NCBI RefSeq assembly: GCF_900129325.1
Contig: NZ_FQUP01000004.1
Coordinates: forward strand, 521,001-585,000
DNA: 64,000 nt
Direction of reading: 5' to 3'
Source: Kaistia soli DSM 19436
GTDB lineage: Bacteria; Pseudomonadota; Alphaproteobacteria; Rhizobiales; Kaistiaceae
How positions within the stretch are numbered: position 1 is the first letter of the stretch; every line of letters starts with the position of its first letter. The position numbers and the translations under genes are program-made. The notes beneath the pieces were generated by a model. That model was not told the origin of the DNA. It saw only the letters and a program-made list of their open reading frames with translations, and ran no database searches. This document shows positions 16,377 to 25,101 of the stretch, piece by piece.

Positions 16377-17588
16377 TCTTTCAGCCCGAGCGAGCGTGTC
16401 CTGATGCCAAGTGCCACCGATCCGGTCGATGCCTTCGTTGACTATGATGCGATTCCTGTCGCTTCGGCGACCACGGGACCGCTCGCGGGATTGAGGCTGG
16501 CGGTCAAGGATCTCTACGATGTCGCCGGCTATCCGACCGGTGCCGGCCACCCGCTGGTGCGCCAGCAAAGCACCATCAAGACGACGAGCGCGCCGGCCGT
16601 TCAGGCGCTGCTCGATGCCGGCGCCGCTTTTGTCGGCAAGACGCATACCGACGAATTCGCCTATTCGATGAATGGCGAAAACGCCCATTACGGCACGCCG
16701 ATCAATGTCCGCGCGCCCGGCCGCATTCCGGGCGGCTCGTCTTCCGGCTCGGCGGCGGCGGTTTCGGCAGAGATCGTCGATATCGCCCTTGGCACCGATA
16801 CCGGCGGATCGGTCCGCGCGCCGGCGTCCTATAACGGCCTGATCGGTCTTCGCCCGACCTTTGGCCGCATCGACATCTCCGACGTCTTTCCGCTCGCCCA
16901 TTCCTTCGACACCGTCGGCTGGTTTGCCCGCGACGCCGACACCTTCGCGCGGGTGGGCGACGTATTGCTCGGCCCGGACGAAACCGGCGCGCCGCTGACG
17001 CGCTTCATCGTCGGCGATGACATCCACGCGCTGCTCCTCGGCGATCTCGAGGAGGCCGCCGTTCGCTCGGCGACGCCGCGCATCGCCGCCCATCTGGAGC
17101 CGGCCGGCGCCGTGATCGTCGCACAAGAAGGCCTCGCAGCCTGGCGCATGATCTTCCGCACCATCCAGGCCTATGAGGCCTGGCAGGCCCATGGCACCTG
17201 GATCAAGGCCAACAACCCACATTTTGGCCCGGGCGTTCGTGAACGCTTCGAATGGGCGAGCCATGTCGCCGACGACGAATATGCGAGCGCGGGCGCCCGT
17301 CGCCGTCAGGTTCGCGAAAGGCTGACCGCACTGCTCGGTGACGACACGGTGCTCGCCATCCCCACGACGCCGGGCATTGCGCCGCTCCGCGGACTTGAGG
17401 GCGAGGTCCTCGATTCCTATCGCGACCGGGCCCTGTCGATGTTGTGTTCCGCCGGCCTTGCCGGCCTGCCGCAGATCAACCTGCCGCTGGCCGAACATCA
17501 GGGCTGTCCGCTCGGCGTCTCGCTCGTCGCTCCCGCTGGCCGCGACCGGGCGTTGATCGACCTCGCCCGCCGCATCATGGCGGGCTGA
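16374..17588 (+). CDS. amidase signature family hydrolase
   Basis: Ser-Ser-Lys amidase of 404 aa, shorter than most family members. The catalytic set is visible: Lys45 in LRLAVKDLYDV, the serine loop GGSSSGSAAA (Ser122/123), and the nucleophile Ser146 in GTDTGGSVRAPA. The size and the order resemble AMI1-like and AtzE-like amidases of about 400 aa. A second ATG at 16404 is possible; neither has a strong ribosome site. It lies between a GGT-family hydrolase and a LysR regulator, an arrangement like parts of hpx/atz amide-degradation clusters, though the small partner genes of those clusters (AtzG/HpxX, AtzH/HpxZ) are missing. Confidence 0.88.
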   Translation: MSFSPSERVLMPSATDPVDAFVDYDAIPVASATTGPLAGLRLAVKDLYDVAGYPTGAGHPLVRQQSTIKTTSAPAVQALLDAGAAFVGKTHTDEFAYSMNGENAHYGTPINVRAPGRIPGGSSSGSAAAVSAEIVDIALGTDTGGSVRAPASYNGLIGLRPTFGRIDISDVFPLAHSFDTVGWFARDADTFARVGDVLLGPDETGAPLTRFIVGDDIHALLLGDLEEAAVRSATPRIAAHLEPAGAVIVAQEGLAAWRMIFRTIQAYEAWQAHGTWIKANNPHFGPGVRERFEWASHVADDEYASAGARRRQVRERLTALLGDDTVLAIPTTPGIAPLRGLEGEVLDSYRDRALSMLCSAGLAGLPQINLPLAEHQGCPLGVSLVAPAGRDRALIDLARRIMAG

Positions 17589-17592
17589 CGCC

Positions 17593-18498
17593 ATGGACAC
17601 GCTGACGCGGATGCGCACCTTTGTCGAGGTCGTCGAAGCCGGCGGCTTCTCCGCGGCGGCGCGCAAGATGGGACGATCCAAGGCCCTCATCTCGAAATAT
17701 GTGCGCGAGTTGGAGGACGAGCTCGGCGCCCGCCTTCTCAACCGTACCACCCGGACGTTGTCGCTGACCGAGGTCGGCCAGACCTACGCACGCGACGCCA
17801 CCGAGATTCTCCAGCGCATCGACGATCTGCAAACCTCGGTCGGCGATGCGCATGCCGCTGCCCGTGGCCGCCTCAAGGTCAGCGCGCCGCGCACCTTCGG
17901 CGACGGCGAACTCGGCCGGGCCATCATGGATTTCGTGATGGAGGAGCCGGATATCAGCCTGGAACTCCATCTGGAGGACCGTTTCGTCGATCTCGTCGAC
18001 GAGGGCTTCGACGTTGCCATCCGTATCTCCTCGCTCGGCGATTCGAGCCTCATCGCCCGCCGCCTGTCGGCTTTCCGCATCGTCTGCTGCGCCTCCCCCG
18101 AGGTGATCGAGAAATACGGCCTGCCGGAGTATCCGATCGACCTGCTCGACCGCCCCTGCATCATCGACTGGAACGTCAATCGCGGCCATTGGCCGTTCAT
18201 GGTCGAGGGCGAGCGGGTGACGATCCCCGTCAAGGGTCGCGTCGAGATCAACAGCCCGAGTGTCGGCCGTCAGGCCGCCCTGGCGGGGCTCGGCTTCCTG
18301 ATGGTTCCCTATCTCGTCGTGCGCGACGACATCGCCAGCGGCCGTCTCGTCGCAGTGCTCGAGGCGTTCGAGACCTCGGCCGTCGCTATACACGCCGTCT
18401 ATCCGCACCGCCGCCACCTCTCCGGAAAGGTGCGCGCCTTCATCGATTTCCTGGTGCGCTGGTTCGACGGCAAGAACCCGCCCGAGGGCGGCTGCTGA
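17593..18498 (+). CDS. LysR family transcriptional regulator
   Basis: 301 aa regulator. The N-terminal winged helix-turn-helix covers residues 1-60 (MRTFVEVVEAGGFSAAARKMGRSKALISKYVRELE, then LGARLLNRTTRTLSLTEVG), followed by a linker helix and a periplasmic-binding-protein-like effector domain (GRLKVSAPRTFGDGELG to the end). The MDTLTRMRTF start and the LTEVGQTY motif place it in the large CrgA/DmlR-like subgroup. It begins four bases after the amidase stop in the same direction, unusual for LysR genes, so it is probably co-transcribed with the hydrolase and amidase and may regulate them. Confidence 0.92.
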   Translation: MDTLTRMRTFVEVVEAGGFSAAARKMGRSKALISKYVRELEDELGARLLNRTTRTLSLTEVGQTYARDATEILQRIDDLQTSVGDAHAAARGRLKVSAPRTFGDGELGRAIMDFVMEEPDISLELHLEDRFVDLVDEGFDVAIRISSLGDSSLIARRLSAFRIVCCASPEVIEKYGLPEYPIDLLDRPCIIDWNVNRGHWPFMVEGERVTIPVKGRVEINSPSVGRQAALAGLGFLMVPYLVVRDDIASGRLVAVLEAFETSAVAIHAVYPHRRHLSGKVRAFIDFLVRWFDGKNPPEGGC

Positions 18499-18566
18499 TC
18501 TGTCCGACACGATCTGGCCGCAGTTCTCGGGCGAAGTCGTCAATGTCGCCGCTTCCGGAACGATTC

Positions 18567-19217
18567 ATGCTCAATCGCCGCCTTCTGCTCGCTTTCGCGC
18601 TTCTCTCGGCCGGAATGGCAACCGCCAGTGCGCACCCTCATGTCTTCGTCGATGCACGCGAGGAAATCGTCTTCGACGCGACTGGCAAGATGACGGCGAT
18701 CCGGCACAGCTGGCAGTTCGATGAAGCCTTCACGGCCTTTGCCGTTCAAGGGCTCGATGCTAATGGCGATGGCAAGCTTTCCGACGACGAATTGCAGCCG
18801 CTCGCCAAGGTCAATGTCGATTCCCTCAAGGAATACCGCTACTTCACCAACCTGAAGGTCGGCGACAAGCACGTCCCCGTGAACTTCCCGAGCGAATACT
18901 GGCTCGATTTTCACGGCGGCCGGCTGACGCTGTTCTATACGCTGCCGATCAGGACGCCGATCGCGCCAGGCCCGCACGCGACGCTTGAAGTGTTCGATCC
19001 GGAATATTTCGTCGCCTTCAGCTTCGTGAAGAACCACGAGATCACGCTGAACGGGGCGCCTGCCGGCTGCAAGGCGACCGTCCGTCCGCCGCACGAGCTC
19101 GACGACGCCACTATGGCGCAGCTCGCCGCGATCCCGGCCGACCAGCATGACCTGCCGCAGGAACTCGCGGATGCCGCGTCGAGCCTCTCAACCCTCATTA
19201 CCATCGGCTGCTCATGA
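18567..19217 (+). CDS. DUF1007 family exported protein with EF-hand loop
   Basis: 216 aa protein with a signal peptide (residues 1-22, ending ASAHPHVFV). The HPHVFVD motif right after cleavage is the hallmark of DUF1007 proteins, which are encoded next to NicO-type nickel/cobalt transporters and may bind the metal in the periplasm. Residues 64-75 (DANGDGKLSDDE) form a complete canonical EF-hand loop, suggesting calcium or another divalent ion. The last base pairs overlap the transporter start (ATGA), so the two are translated together. An ATG at 18543 in frame would add eight residues and spoil the signal peptide. Confidence 0.88.
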   Translation: MLNRRLLLAFALLSAGMATASAHPHVFVDAREEIVFDATGKMTAIRHSWQFDEAFTAFAVQGLDANGDGKLSDDELQPLAKVNVDSLKEYRYFTNLKVGDKHVPVNFPSEYWLDFHGGRLTLFYTLPIRTPIAPGPHATLEVFDPEYFVAFSFVKNHEITLNGAPAGCKATVRPPHELDDATMAQLAAIPADQHDLPQELADAASSLSTLITIGCS

Positions 19218-20341
19218 AACGCGCCACGGCTCTCATCGGCGCCCTGCTGCTGACGCCGGGCACCGCCTTCGCCGGCCCAAGTCCGTTCGGCATCGCAACG
19301 CCGGATGGCGGCGGCGCGCTCAGCTGGGCCGGTCCGTTCCGAGGCTTCTTCGTCTGGATAGCCGCCGAGCAGTCGAGCTTTTACCGCGAGCTGACCGGCG
19401 CCCTGTCGGAGCTATCGCAGAGCAGCCACGCCGCCTGGTTCCTGATCGGGCTCTCCTTTGCCTATGGCGTGTTCCACGCCGTCGGACCGGGTCACGGCAA
19501 GGCCGTCATCGCCTCCTACCTGCTGGCGACCGGCGACACGCTGAAGCGTGGCATCGCCATCTCCTTCGCATCGGGCTTCGTCCAGGGATTGACGGCGATC
19601 ATTGTCGTTGGGATCGGCACCATCCTGCTCAAGGTCACCGCGGTCACCATGACGCGCGCCACGGACGCGCTGGAGATTGCCAGCTATGCGATGATCGCGC
19701 TCTGCGGCGTCTGGCTGCTGTGGTCGAAGACGGTCGGCCGGCACGACCATGGCAGCGGGACCTCCGCAGCGACCGCGCCACATGTGCACGACGCCTTCTG
19801 CGCGATCCACGGCCATAACCGGCTCGGGCTGGATCGACGCAGCCTCGGACAGCAGGGTCTGGCCGTCACGCCGACACGGTTCGGCGCCGCCGCTCTCGGC
19901 CAGCCGCGCCTTGCCTATGGTGGCTTTTCCGCGACGGCAGCGACCGCGAGCGTCGATCTTTCCTGCGATTGCGGCCATGCGCATATCCCGGATCCCGCCA
20001 CACTGACATCGCCGCTCACCTTGCGGAGCGGCATCGCCGCCATCTTGGCCGTCGGGATCAGGCCATGCTCGGGCGCCGTCATCGTGCTGGTTTTCGCCCT
20101 GGCGCAGCAGCTCTGGTGGGCCGGCATCCTCTCGGTGCTGGCGATGTCCCTCGGCACCGGCGCCACCGTCGCGGCACTGGCCATCCTTGCCGTGAAGGCG
20201 AAGGACATCGCGGTGCGGTTCACCGGCGATGGCCGATCCGCTCTCGCCAACCGCGTCTTGCGGGGCTTCGAGCTCGCCGCGGCCGCCGGCATCCTGCTGT
20301 TCGGCCTCGCGATGCTCGGCGGTGCGCTCGCGAGCGGCTGA
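19214..20341 (+). CDS. NicO/RcnA family nickel-cobalt transporter
   Basis: Membrane protein of 375 aa. Helices carry the family motifs AYGVFHAVGPGHGKAVIASYLL (His-rich metal motif HAVGPGHGK) and AAILAVGIRPCSGAVIVLVFALA. Between the third and fourth membrane segments there is a cytoplasmic or periplasmic loop with HDHGSG, HVHDAF and CDCGHAHIP, which can bind metal. RcnA members export nickel and cobalt; other NicO proteins import. Export is favoured by the pairing with a DUF1007 protein. A signal-like N-terminus (TAFAG) is present. The gene overlaps the DUF1007 gene by four bases. Confidence 0.9.
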   Translation: MKRATALIGALLLTPGTAFAGPSPFGIATPDGGGALSWAGPFRGFFVWIAAEQSSFYRELTGALSELSQSSHAAWFLIGLSFAYGVFHAVGPGHGKAVIASYLLATGDTLKRGIAISFASGFVQGLTAIIVVGIGTILLKVTAVTMTRATDALEIASYAMIALCGVWLLWSKTVGRHDHGSGTSAATAPHVHDAFCAIHGHNRLGLDRRSLGQQGLAVTPTRFGAAALGQPRLAYGGFSATAATASVDLSCDCGHAHIPDPATLTSPLTLRSGIAAILAVGIRPCSGAVIVLVFALAQQLWWAGILSVLAMSLGTGATVAALAILAVKAKDIAVRFTGDGRSALANRVLRGFELAAAAGILLFGLAMLGGALASG

Positions 20342-20343
20342 GG

Positions 20344-21132
20344 CTACTCCGCCGCGGCCTGATAACTGCCGCGCGCCGCAATCCGCGCCCGCATCGCATC
20401 GCCGAAAGCGCGGAACAGCCGTCCTGATGGGGCGTCGGTCGCCACCCAATATTCCGGATGCCACTGCACGCCGACTGCGAAGCCGGCCGCACCCGTCACG
20501 CTGACCGCCTCGATGGTGCCGTCTGGTGCCACCGCCTCGACTGTCAGCCCTTCGGCAAGCGTGCCCACCGCCTGACGATGTAGCGAATTTACCTTGAACG
20601 CCTCGGCGTCGACGATGCGGCCGAGACAGCCGCCCGTCGTGATCACGACGTCCTGGCGAATGGCGAAGCGCTCCGCCTGGTCGTTGGAAACCGGCGCGCG
20701 GTGGTCGCTCCGCCCGGGCAGGTCCTGCACCTCCGAGATCAATGTTCCCCCCAGCGCGACATTCAGCTCCTGGAAGCCGCGGCAGATGGCGAGGAGCGGC
20801 ACGCCGTGCCGGATCGCGGCGCGGATGAGCGGCAAAGTCGTCGCGTCGCGTGCATGGTCATAGGGCTCGGACGCGGCATCCGCCTCGGCGCCATAGAGCG
20901 GCGGATGGACGTTCGACCGGCTGCCCGTGACCAGCACGCCATCGACCCGTTCGAGCAGCCTGTCGATATCAAGTGCATCGCCGAGCGAGGGGACAATAAC
21001 CGGAATGCCGGCAAGGCCGATCGTCACGGCCTTCACATAGGTCTCGGCCGCCGCGTGCCAGCGATAGTTGTCGACATCCTTGACATCTGCGGTGACGGCA
21101 ACAAGCGGCGTGAGCTGGGGCGCGTTGGTCAT
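20344..21132 (-). CDS. gamma-glutamyl-gamma-aminobutyrate hydrolase family protein (PuuD-like)
   Basis: Class I glutamine-amidotransferase-like hydrolase of 262 aa. The nucleophile is Cys117 in LLAICRGFQELNVALGGTL, and His225 and Glu227 in VQWHPEYW complete the triad. This is the PuuD architecture: PuuD removes glutamate from gamma-glutamyl-GABA in putrescine breakdown. Polyamine enzymes occur elsewhere in the window (10.7-14 kb), but no puuABC genes flank this one, so it may serve another gamma-glutamyl amide. It ends three bases from the convergent NicO gene. Confidence 0.9.
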   Translation of the reverse strand: MTNAPQLTPLVAVTADVKDVDNYRWHAAAETYVKAVTIGLAGIPVIVPSLGDALDIDRLLERVDGVLVTGSRSNVHPPLYGAEADAASEPYDHARDATTLPLIRAAIRHGVPLLAICRGFQELNVALGGTLISEVQDLPGRSDHRAPVSNDQAERFAIRQDVVITTGGCLGRIVDAEAFKVNSLHRQAVGTLAEGLTVEAVAPDGTIEAVSVTGAAGFAVGVQWHPEYWVATDAPSGRLFRAFGDAMRARIAARGSYQAAAE

Positions 21133-21190
21133 GACGGTCTCTGGTGGCTCGAATAGGGTACGATCTCAATCGCTCAGACAGTTGGCGAAA

Positions 21191-22168
21191 TTACGCCATA
21201 TCGGCAACGGTCTCGCGCTCTGTAACGGTGTGCACGTCTTCGACCGGCAGTTCCTCGTCATCATGAGATTCCGGCACCAGAGCCAGGAAGGCACGCGCCG
21301 CAGCATTGGACGGGCCATCCTTGTGTTCGCTCGCGACATGCATCAGTGCCAGTTCCCAGCAGATCGACTCACCCGAAAGCGCGGCGATGGCGATCGGCAG
21401 CTTGCCGGCCTCGCCCGCCCGCGCCTCGGCGATCGCCTGCGGCATCAGCGCGATGCCGAGCCCGCGCGCGACGAGCTCCAGCAGCGTCGCGAGATCATTG
21501 ACCTCGAAGGCGATGCGCCGCGCAACGCCGGCCTCGGCAAACGCGGCGTCGACCAGCCGCCGCGTCGACCAATCGGCCTGGAAGTCGACGAAGGTCGCGC
21601 CAGCGAGATCGGAGATGCGCAGATTGCGCCGCCGCGCCAGCGGATGGCCCTCGGCCGCGACCAGCACCATCGCTTCGCAGGCGACGATCCGCGCCGCCAT
21701 GCCCTCGAGAGGCTCGCCGAAGAACGGCACGAAGGCGAGATCGACTCGGCCGTCGCGCAGCTTCGCCGTCATGTGCTCAGAGCCGGCCTGGCAGAGATGG
21801 ATCTCGATCGAAGGATGCGCGGCATGGAAGCGGGCAAGCAGGTCCGGCAGGTCGATGAACGGCGCCGGTGACTGCACGAGGCCGATCGAAAGGCTGCCGC
21901 GCACGAGCCCCTCGACGTCGGCCAGCGCCTGACGCGCTTCGCGTGCCGTCGCCAGCACCCGCTTCGCATGAGTGAGAAACACCGCTCCTGCCGTCGTCAG
22001 GTCGACGCGGCGGGTCGACCGACGGAACAGCACGGTGCCAAGCTGCGCCTCCAGCGCCCGGATCGAGGCCGAAAGCCCGGACTGCACGATGTTGAGACGT
22101 TGCGCGGCGCGGGTAAAATGCTGATCCTCGGCAACGGCGACGAAGTGCTCGAGTTGGCGGAGGTCCAT
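21191..22168 (-). CDS. LysR family transcriptional regulator
   Basis: 325 aa LysR protein with the helix-turn-helix at residues 1-60 (MDLRQLEHFVAVAEDQHFTRAAQRLNIVQSGLSASIRALEAQLG) and an effector domain with GSLSIGLVQSP at about residue 93. The C-terminal extension of about 25 residues is acidic. It is divergent from an aldo/keto reductase gene, the classic arrangement for a LysR regulator and its target, with a palindrome in the 150-base space between. Confidence 0.92.
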   Translation of the reverse strand: MDLRQLEHFVAVAEDQHFTRAAQRLNIVQSGLSASIRALEAQLGTVLFRRSTRRVDLTTAGAVFLTHAKRVLATAREARQALADVEGLVRGSLSIGLVQSPAPFIDLPDLLARFHAAHPSIEIHLCQAGSEHMTAKLRDGRVDLAFVPFFGEPLEGMAARIVACEAMVLVAAEGHPLARRRNLRISDLAGATFVDFQADWSTRRLVDAAFAEAGVARRIAFEVNDLATLLELVARGLGIALMPQAIAEARAGEAGKLPIAIAALSGESICWELALMHVASEHKDGPSNAAARAFLALVPESHDDEELPVEDVHTVTERETVADMA

Positions 22169-22238
22169 CGCGAACTCCCTGGCGGCCGGGCGTTGGCGGC
22201 GGAACGCGGCCGGCCTTGGCGGATTGATGCTTCGCTAT

Positions 22239-22251
22239 GCTGAATATCAGC
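22239..22251. promoter_or_regulatory. inverted repeat between LysR gene and aldo/keto reductase
   Basis: GCTGA-ATA-TCAGC is a perfect 5-3-5 palindrome in the divergent intergenic region, about 70 bases from each start codon. It could be the LysR binding site. Confidence 0.4.
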
Positions 22252-22320
22252 TCAGATTTCTATTGGAAAGATGAATGGCGCTTGCCGATCATGCGCGCCG
22301 AAAGCCCACCGGAGATTCCC

Positions 22321-23325
22321 ATGCCCAAGACGACGCTTCCCACACGCCCCCTCGGCAAGACTGGCCTCGACATCACGCCCGTCGGCTTCGGCGCCTGGGC
22401 CATCGGCGGCGATGCCTGGGGTCCGCAGGACGACAGCGCCTCGATCGCCGCCATTCGCCATGCGATCTCGGCGGGCGTGAACTGGATCGATACGGCCGCG
22501 ATCTACGGCCTCGGTCATTCCGAGGAGGTGGTCGCGGCAGCGCTGAAGGACATCCCGAAGTCTGAGCGGCCCTATGTTTTCACGAAATGTGGCCTCGTCT
22601 GGCCGCCTGAAGATCGCGACCGCACCAATGTTCGCCGTTCCGGCAAGATGGACAGTATCCGCCGCGAGGTCGAGCTGTCGCTGAAGCGGCTCGACGTCGA
22701 GGTGATCGACCTCTACCAGATGCACTGGCCAGCGCCCGATGCACCTCTGGAGGAATACTGGCAGGCCCTGCTCGATTTGAAGCAGGAGGGCAAGGTGCTG
22801 CATGTCGGCCTGTCGAACCATGACGAAACGCAACTCGAAACCTGCGAGGCGCTCGGCCATGTCGAGACCTTGCAGCCGCCGTTTTCAATGATCCGCCGCG
22901 ATGTCGGCGCCGCGATCCTGCCGTGGTGCAAGGCGCATGGCACCGGTACGATCGTCTACAGCCCAATGCAGGCCGGGCTTCTGACGGGCACCTTCTCGGA
23001 AGAGCGGGCCGCCAAGCTGCCCGATAGCGACTGGCGCAAGAAGGACGGCCAGTTCACCGGCGAAACATTGAAGAAGAACCTTGCGCTCGTCGATGCGCTG
23101 CGCCCGATCGCCGACAAGCACGGCGCGACGGTTGGCTCGGTTGCGCTGGCCTGGGCGCTTGCCTGGCCGGGCCTGACCGCGACGATCGTCGGCGCCCGCG
23201 CTCCGGAGCAGATCGACGGCTGGATCGGCGCAGCGACGCTGACCCTCGACGACGCCGATTTCGCCGCGATCGACGAGGCGATTGCGACAACCGGTGCCGG
23301 CACTGGCCCTGCTCGCGCCGCTTGA
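22321..23325 (+). CDS. aldo/keto reductase
   Basis: NADPH-dependent oxidoreductase with a (beta/alpha)8 fold (334 aa). Typical elements are GKTGLDITPVGFGAWAIGG, the catalytic Asp-Tyr in NWIDTAAIYGLGHSEE, Lys in YVFTKCGL, the catalytic His in DLYQMHWP, and a C-terminal NADP-binding region (TIVGARAPEQI). It resembles the group of general stress or sugar aldo/keto reductases (YhdN-like). The ATG at 22321 has GGAG eight bases ahead; the frame is open further upstream to 22237. Divergent from the LysR gene at 21191, which probably controls it. The natural substrate is unknown. Confidence 0.9.
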   Translation: MPKTTLPTRPLGKTGLDITPVGFGAWAIGGDAWGPQDDSASIAAIRHAISAGVNWIDTAAIYGLGHSEEVVAAALKDIPKSERPYVFTKCGLVWPPEDRDRTNVRRSGKMDSIRREVELSLKRLDVEVIDLYQMHWPAPDAPLEEYWQALLDLKQEGKVLHVGLSNHDETQLETCEALGHVETLQPPFSMIRRDVGAAILPWCKAHGTGTIVYSPMQAGLLTGTFSEERAAKLPDSDWRKKDGQFTGETLKKNLALVDALRPIADKHGATVGSVALAWALAWPGLTATIVGARAPEQIDGWIGAATLTLDDADFAAIDEAIATTGAGTGPARAA

Positions 23326-23377
23326 CCGATCGGCCGTCGCATCCGGCCGCCTGGCGTCCGGATGCGACGGTTTTGAC

Positions 23378-24910
23378 CTATTTTTCGACGATACGGCCCT
23401 CGGCTTTCGGGGCGATCGCCTTTTTCGCCGCCACATAGTCGATGACCTGGCTCGCCATGAGCTGGGCATCGATCGGCCCGAGCAGCACCTTGGCGTCGCG
23501 GAACATCGCATAGCCATCGCCGCCGCCAGCCATGAAGTCGTTGGTGGCGAGCGTATAGGTGGCCGCGGGGTCGAGCGGCTTGCCGCCGACGCTGATGGCG
23601 AGAACGCGGTCGCTGGGCCGCTTGGAAAGATCGACTTCGACGGTCATGCCGGAGATCTGCGGAAACCGGCCCGCGCCCATATCGGCCTGGCTGAAGCCGT
23701 TGGTGAGCGCATCCTTCAGCGTCGCGCCGGAGACTTCGAGCTTAACCGTTTTGTTCCCGAAAGGCAGCTCTGCGAAGATGTCGGCGCGCGTCAGAACGGT
23801 TCCGGCCGGATATTCACGATCGGCCCGGATGCCGCCGCCATTGGTGATGGCGACGTCGGCACCGACCGCAGCGCGCATCGCATCGGCGAAGAGATTGCCG
23901 ATCGCGGCCTCCTCCTCGCGCACCGTGGCGCGGCGGCTGTCCAGCGGAGTCTCGGTCGTGCCGATATCGACCTTCAAGGCCTCGTCGAGCTTGTCTTGAT
24001 AGCCTTTCACCACCGCGGCGATCTTCGGATCGGGCGTCACGTCGGCGGTGTCGACAATGTCGAAATGCGGCGTCCAGGTCACGGTCGTCTTGCCGTCCTT
24101 CTCGGTCTTGTCGACCGTGACGGTGGTGACGACGACGCTGTCGCCCTGCGAGCCGGACTCGGTCAGCACCGTCCTGCCGTCATAGAAGGCGAGCAGATGC
24201 TCGTCATGGCCGGACAGAACCAGATCGCCCGCATGGGCGCGCGTCAGCGCCATGTCGATGGAGAGCGGTGTATGCACGACGGCGACGACGAGATCGGCGC
24301 CCGCCTCGCGCAGCGCCTTCGCCCGTGCCTTGCCGGTCTCGATCGATGACTGGAATACCATGTCGCCCGGGCTGGAGACGACGGGCGTGTCCTCTGTCGT
24401 GAGCCCGTAGAAGCCGACCTTGATGCCCTCGACCTCGACCAGCTTGGTATCAAGCGTGTTCGGCGGCTGGCTGCCGCCCGGTTCGCGCATGTTCGAGGTC
24501 ACGATCGGGAACTTGGCCGCGCTGATCTGCGTCTCGAAATTCGCCTTGCCGAAGTCGAATTCGTGGTTGCCCGGCGTCATGGCATCGACGCCCATCTGAT
24601 TGAGGATGTCGATGATATGCGCGCCCTTGTCGATGCCCGACAGCAGCGACGGCGAAAGCGTGTCGCCGGAATGGACGAAGAAAGTCGGCCCCTTGGCACG
24701 CTCCGCCGCAACAACCGCTGCAACGCGGGCAAAGCCGCCGCGCCCCTTGGCGTCCTGCATGCGATCGATATCGTTGGTCTGGACGAAGCGCAGCGTCACC
24801 GCTTCGGCAAGCGCAGCCGCAGGCAACAGCCCAGTGAGAAGCAGAGCAGCGGCGGCGCGCAGAAGCCGGACGCGCAGGCTTGTGGCTTCAGGACGAAGAA
24901 TAACGGGCAT
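23378..24910 (-). CDS. periplasmic 5'-nucleotidase/UshA-family metallophosphoesterase
   Basis: Exported two-domain phosphoesterase of 510 aa. A signal peptide (residues 1-35) ends ALAEA. The metallophosphatase domain has QTNDIDRM (where the family usually has TNDxH), GDTLSPS and the metal motif GNHEFDF, and later LSGHDEH. The C-terminal 5'-nucleotidase domain has NGGGIRADR and FMAGGGDGYAMF. Enzymes of this family free nucleosides or phosphate from nucleotides outside the cell. The motif-I His is replaced by Asp49, so activity or metal choice may be altered. AGAGGAG precedes the ATG at 24910. It is divergent from ferrochelatase. Confidence 0.9.
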   Translation of the reverse strand: MPVILRPEATSLRVRLLRAAAALLLTGLLPAAALAEAVTLRFVQTNDIDRMQDAKGRGGFARVAAVVAAERAKGPTFFVHSGDTLSPSLLSGIDKGAHIIDILNQMGVDAMTPGNHEFDFGKANFETQISAAKFPIVTSNMREPGGSQPPNTLDTKLVEVEGIKVGFYGLTTEDTPVVSSPGDMVFQSSIETGKARAKALREAGADLVVAVVHTPLSIDMALTRAHAGDLVLSGHDEHLLAFYDGRTVLTESGSQGDSVVVTTVTVDKTEKDGKTTVTWTPHFDIVDTADVTPDPKIAAVVKGYQDKLDEALKVDIGTTETPLDSRRATVREEEAAIGNLFADAMRAAVGADVAITNGGGIRADREYPAGTVLTRADIFAELPFGNKTVKLEVSGATLKDALTNGFSQADMGAGRFPQISGMTVEVDLSKRPSDRVLAISVGGKPLDPAATYTLATNDFMAGGGDGYAMFRDAKVLLGPIDAQLMASQVIDYVAAKKAIAPKAEGRIVEK

Positions 24911-25101
24911 CGGATGCTCCTCTTGGTCGAGGCGGGGGATGAGCGGGCGCATCTTAAGCATCCAATGTGTCAATCGCGCCGCGACCTGTCACCCCAAAAC
25001 CGCCGCGGCGGCATTTTGGCCGCCACGCTGTCCGGGGTTTGAGAAGCGGCTGCAGAACCCTATTCTCTGCCGCAACCCATCGATCAGGAAGACGAGACCT
25101 C

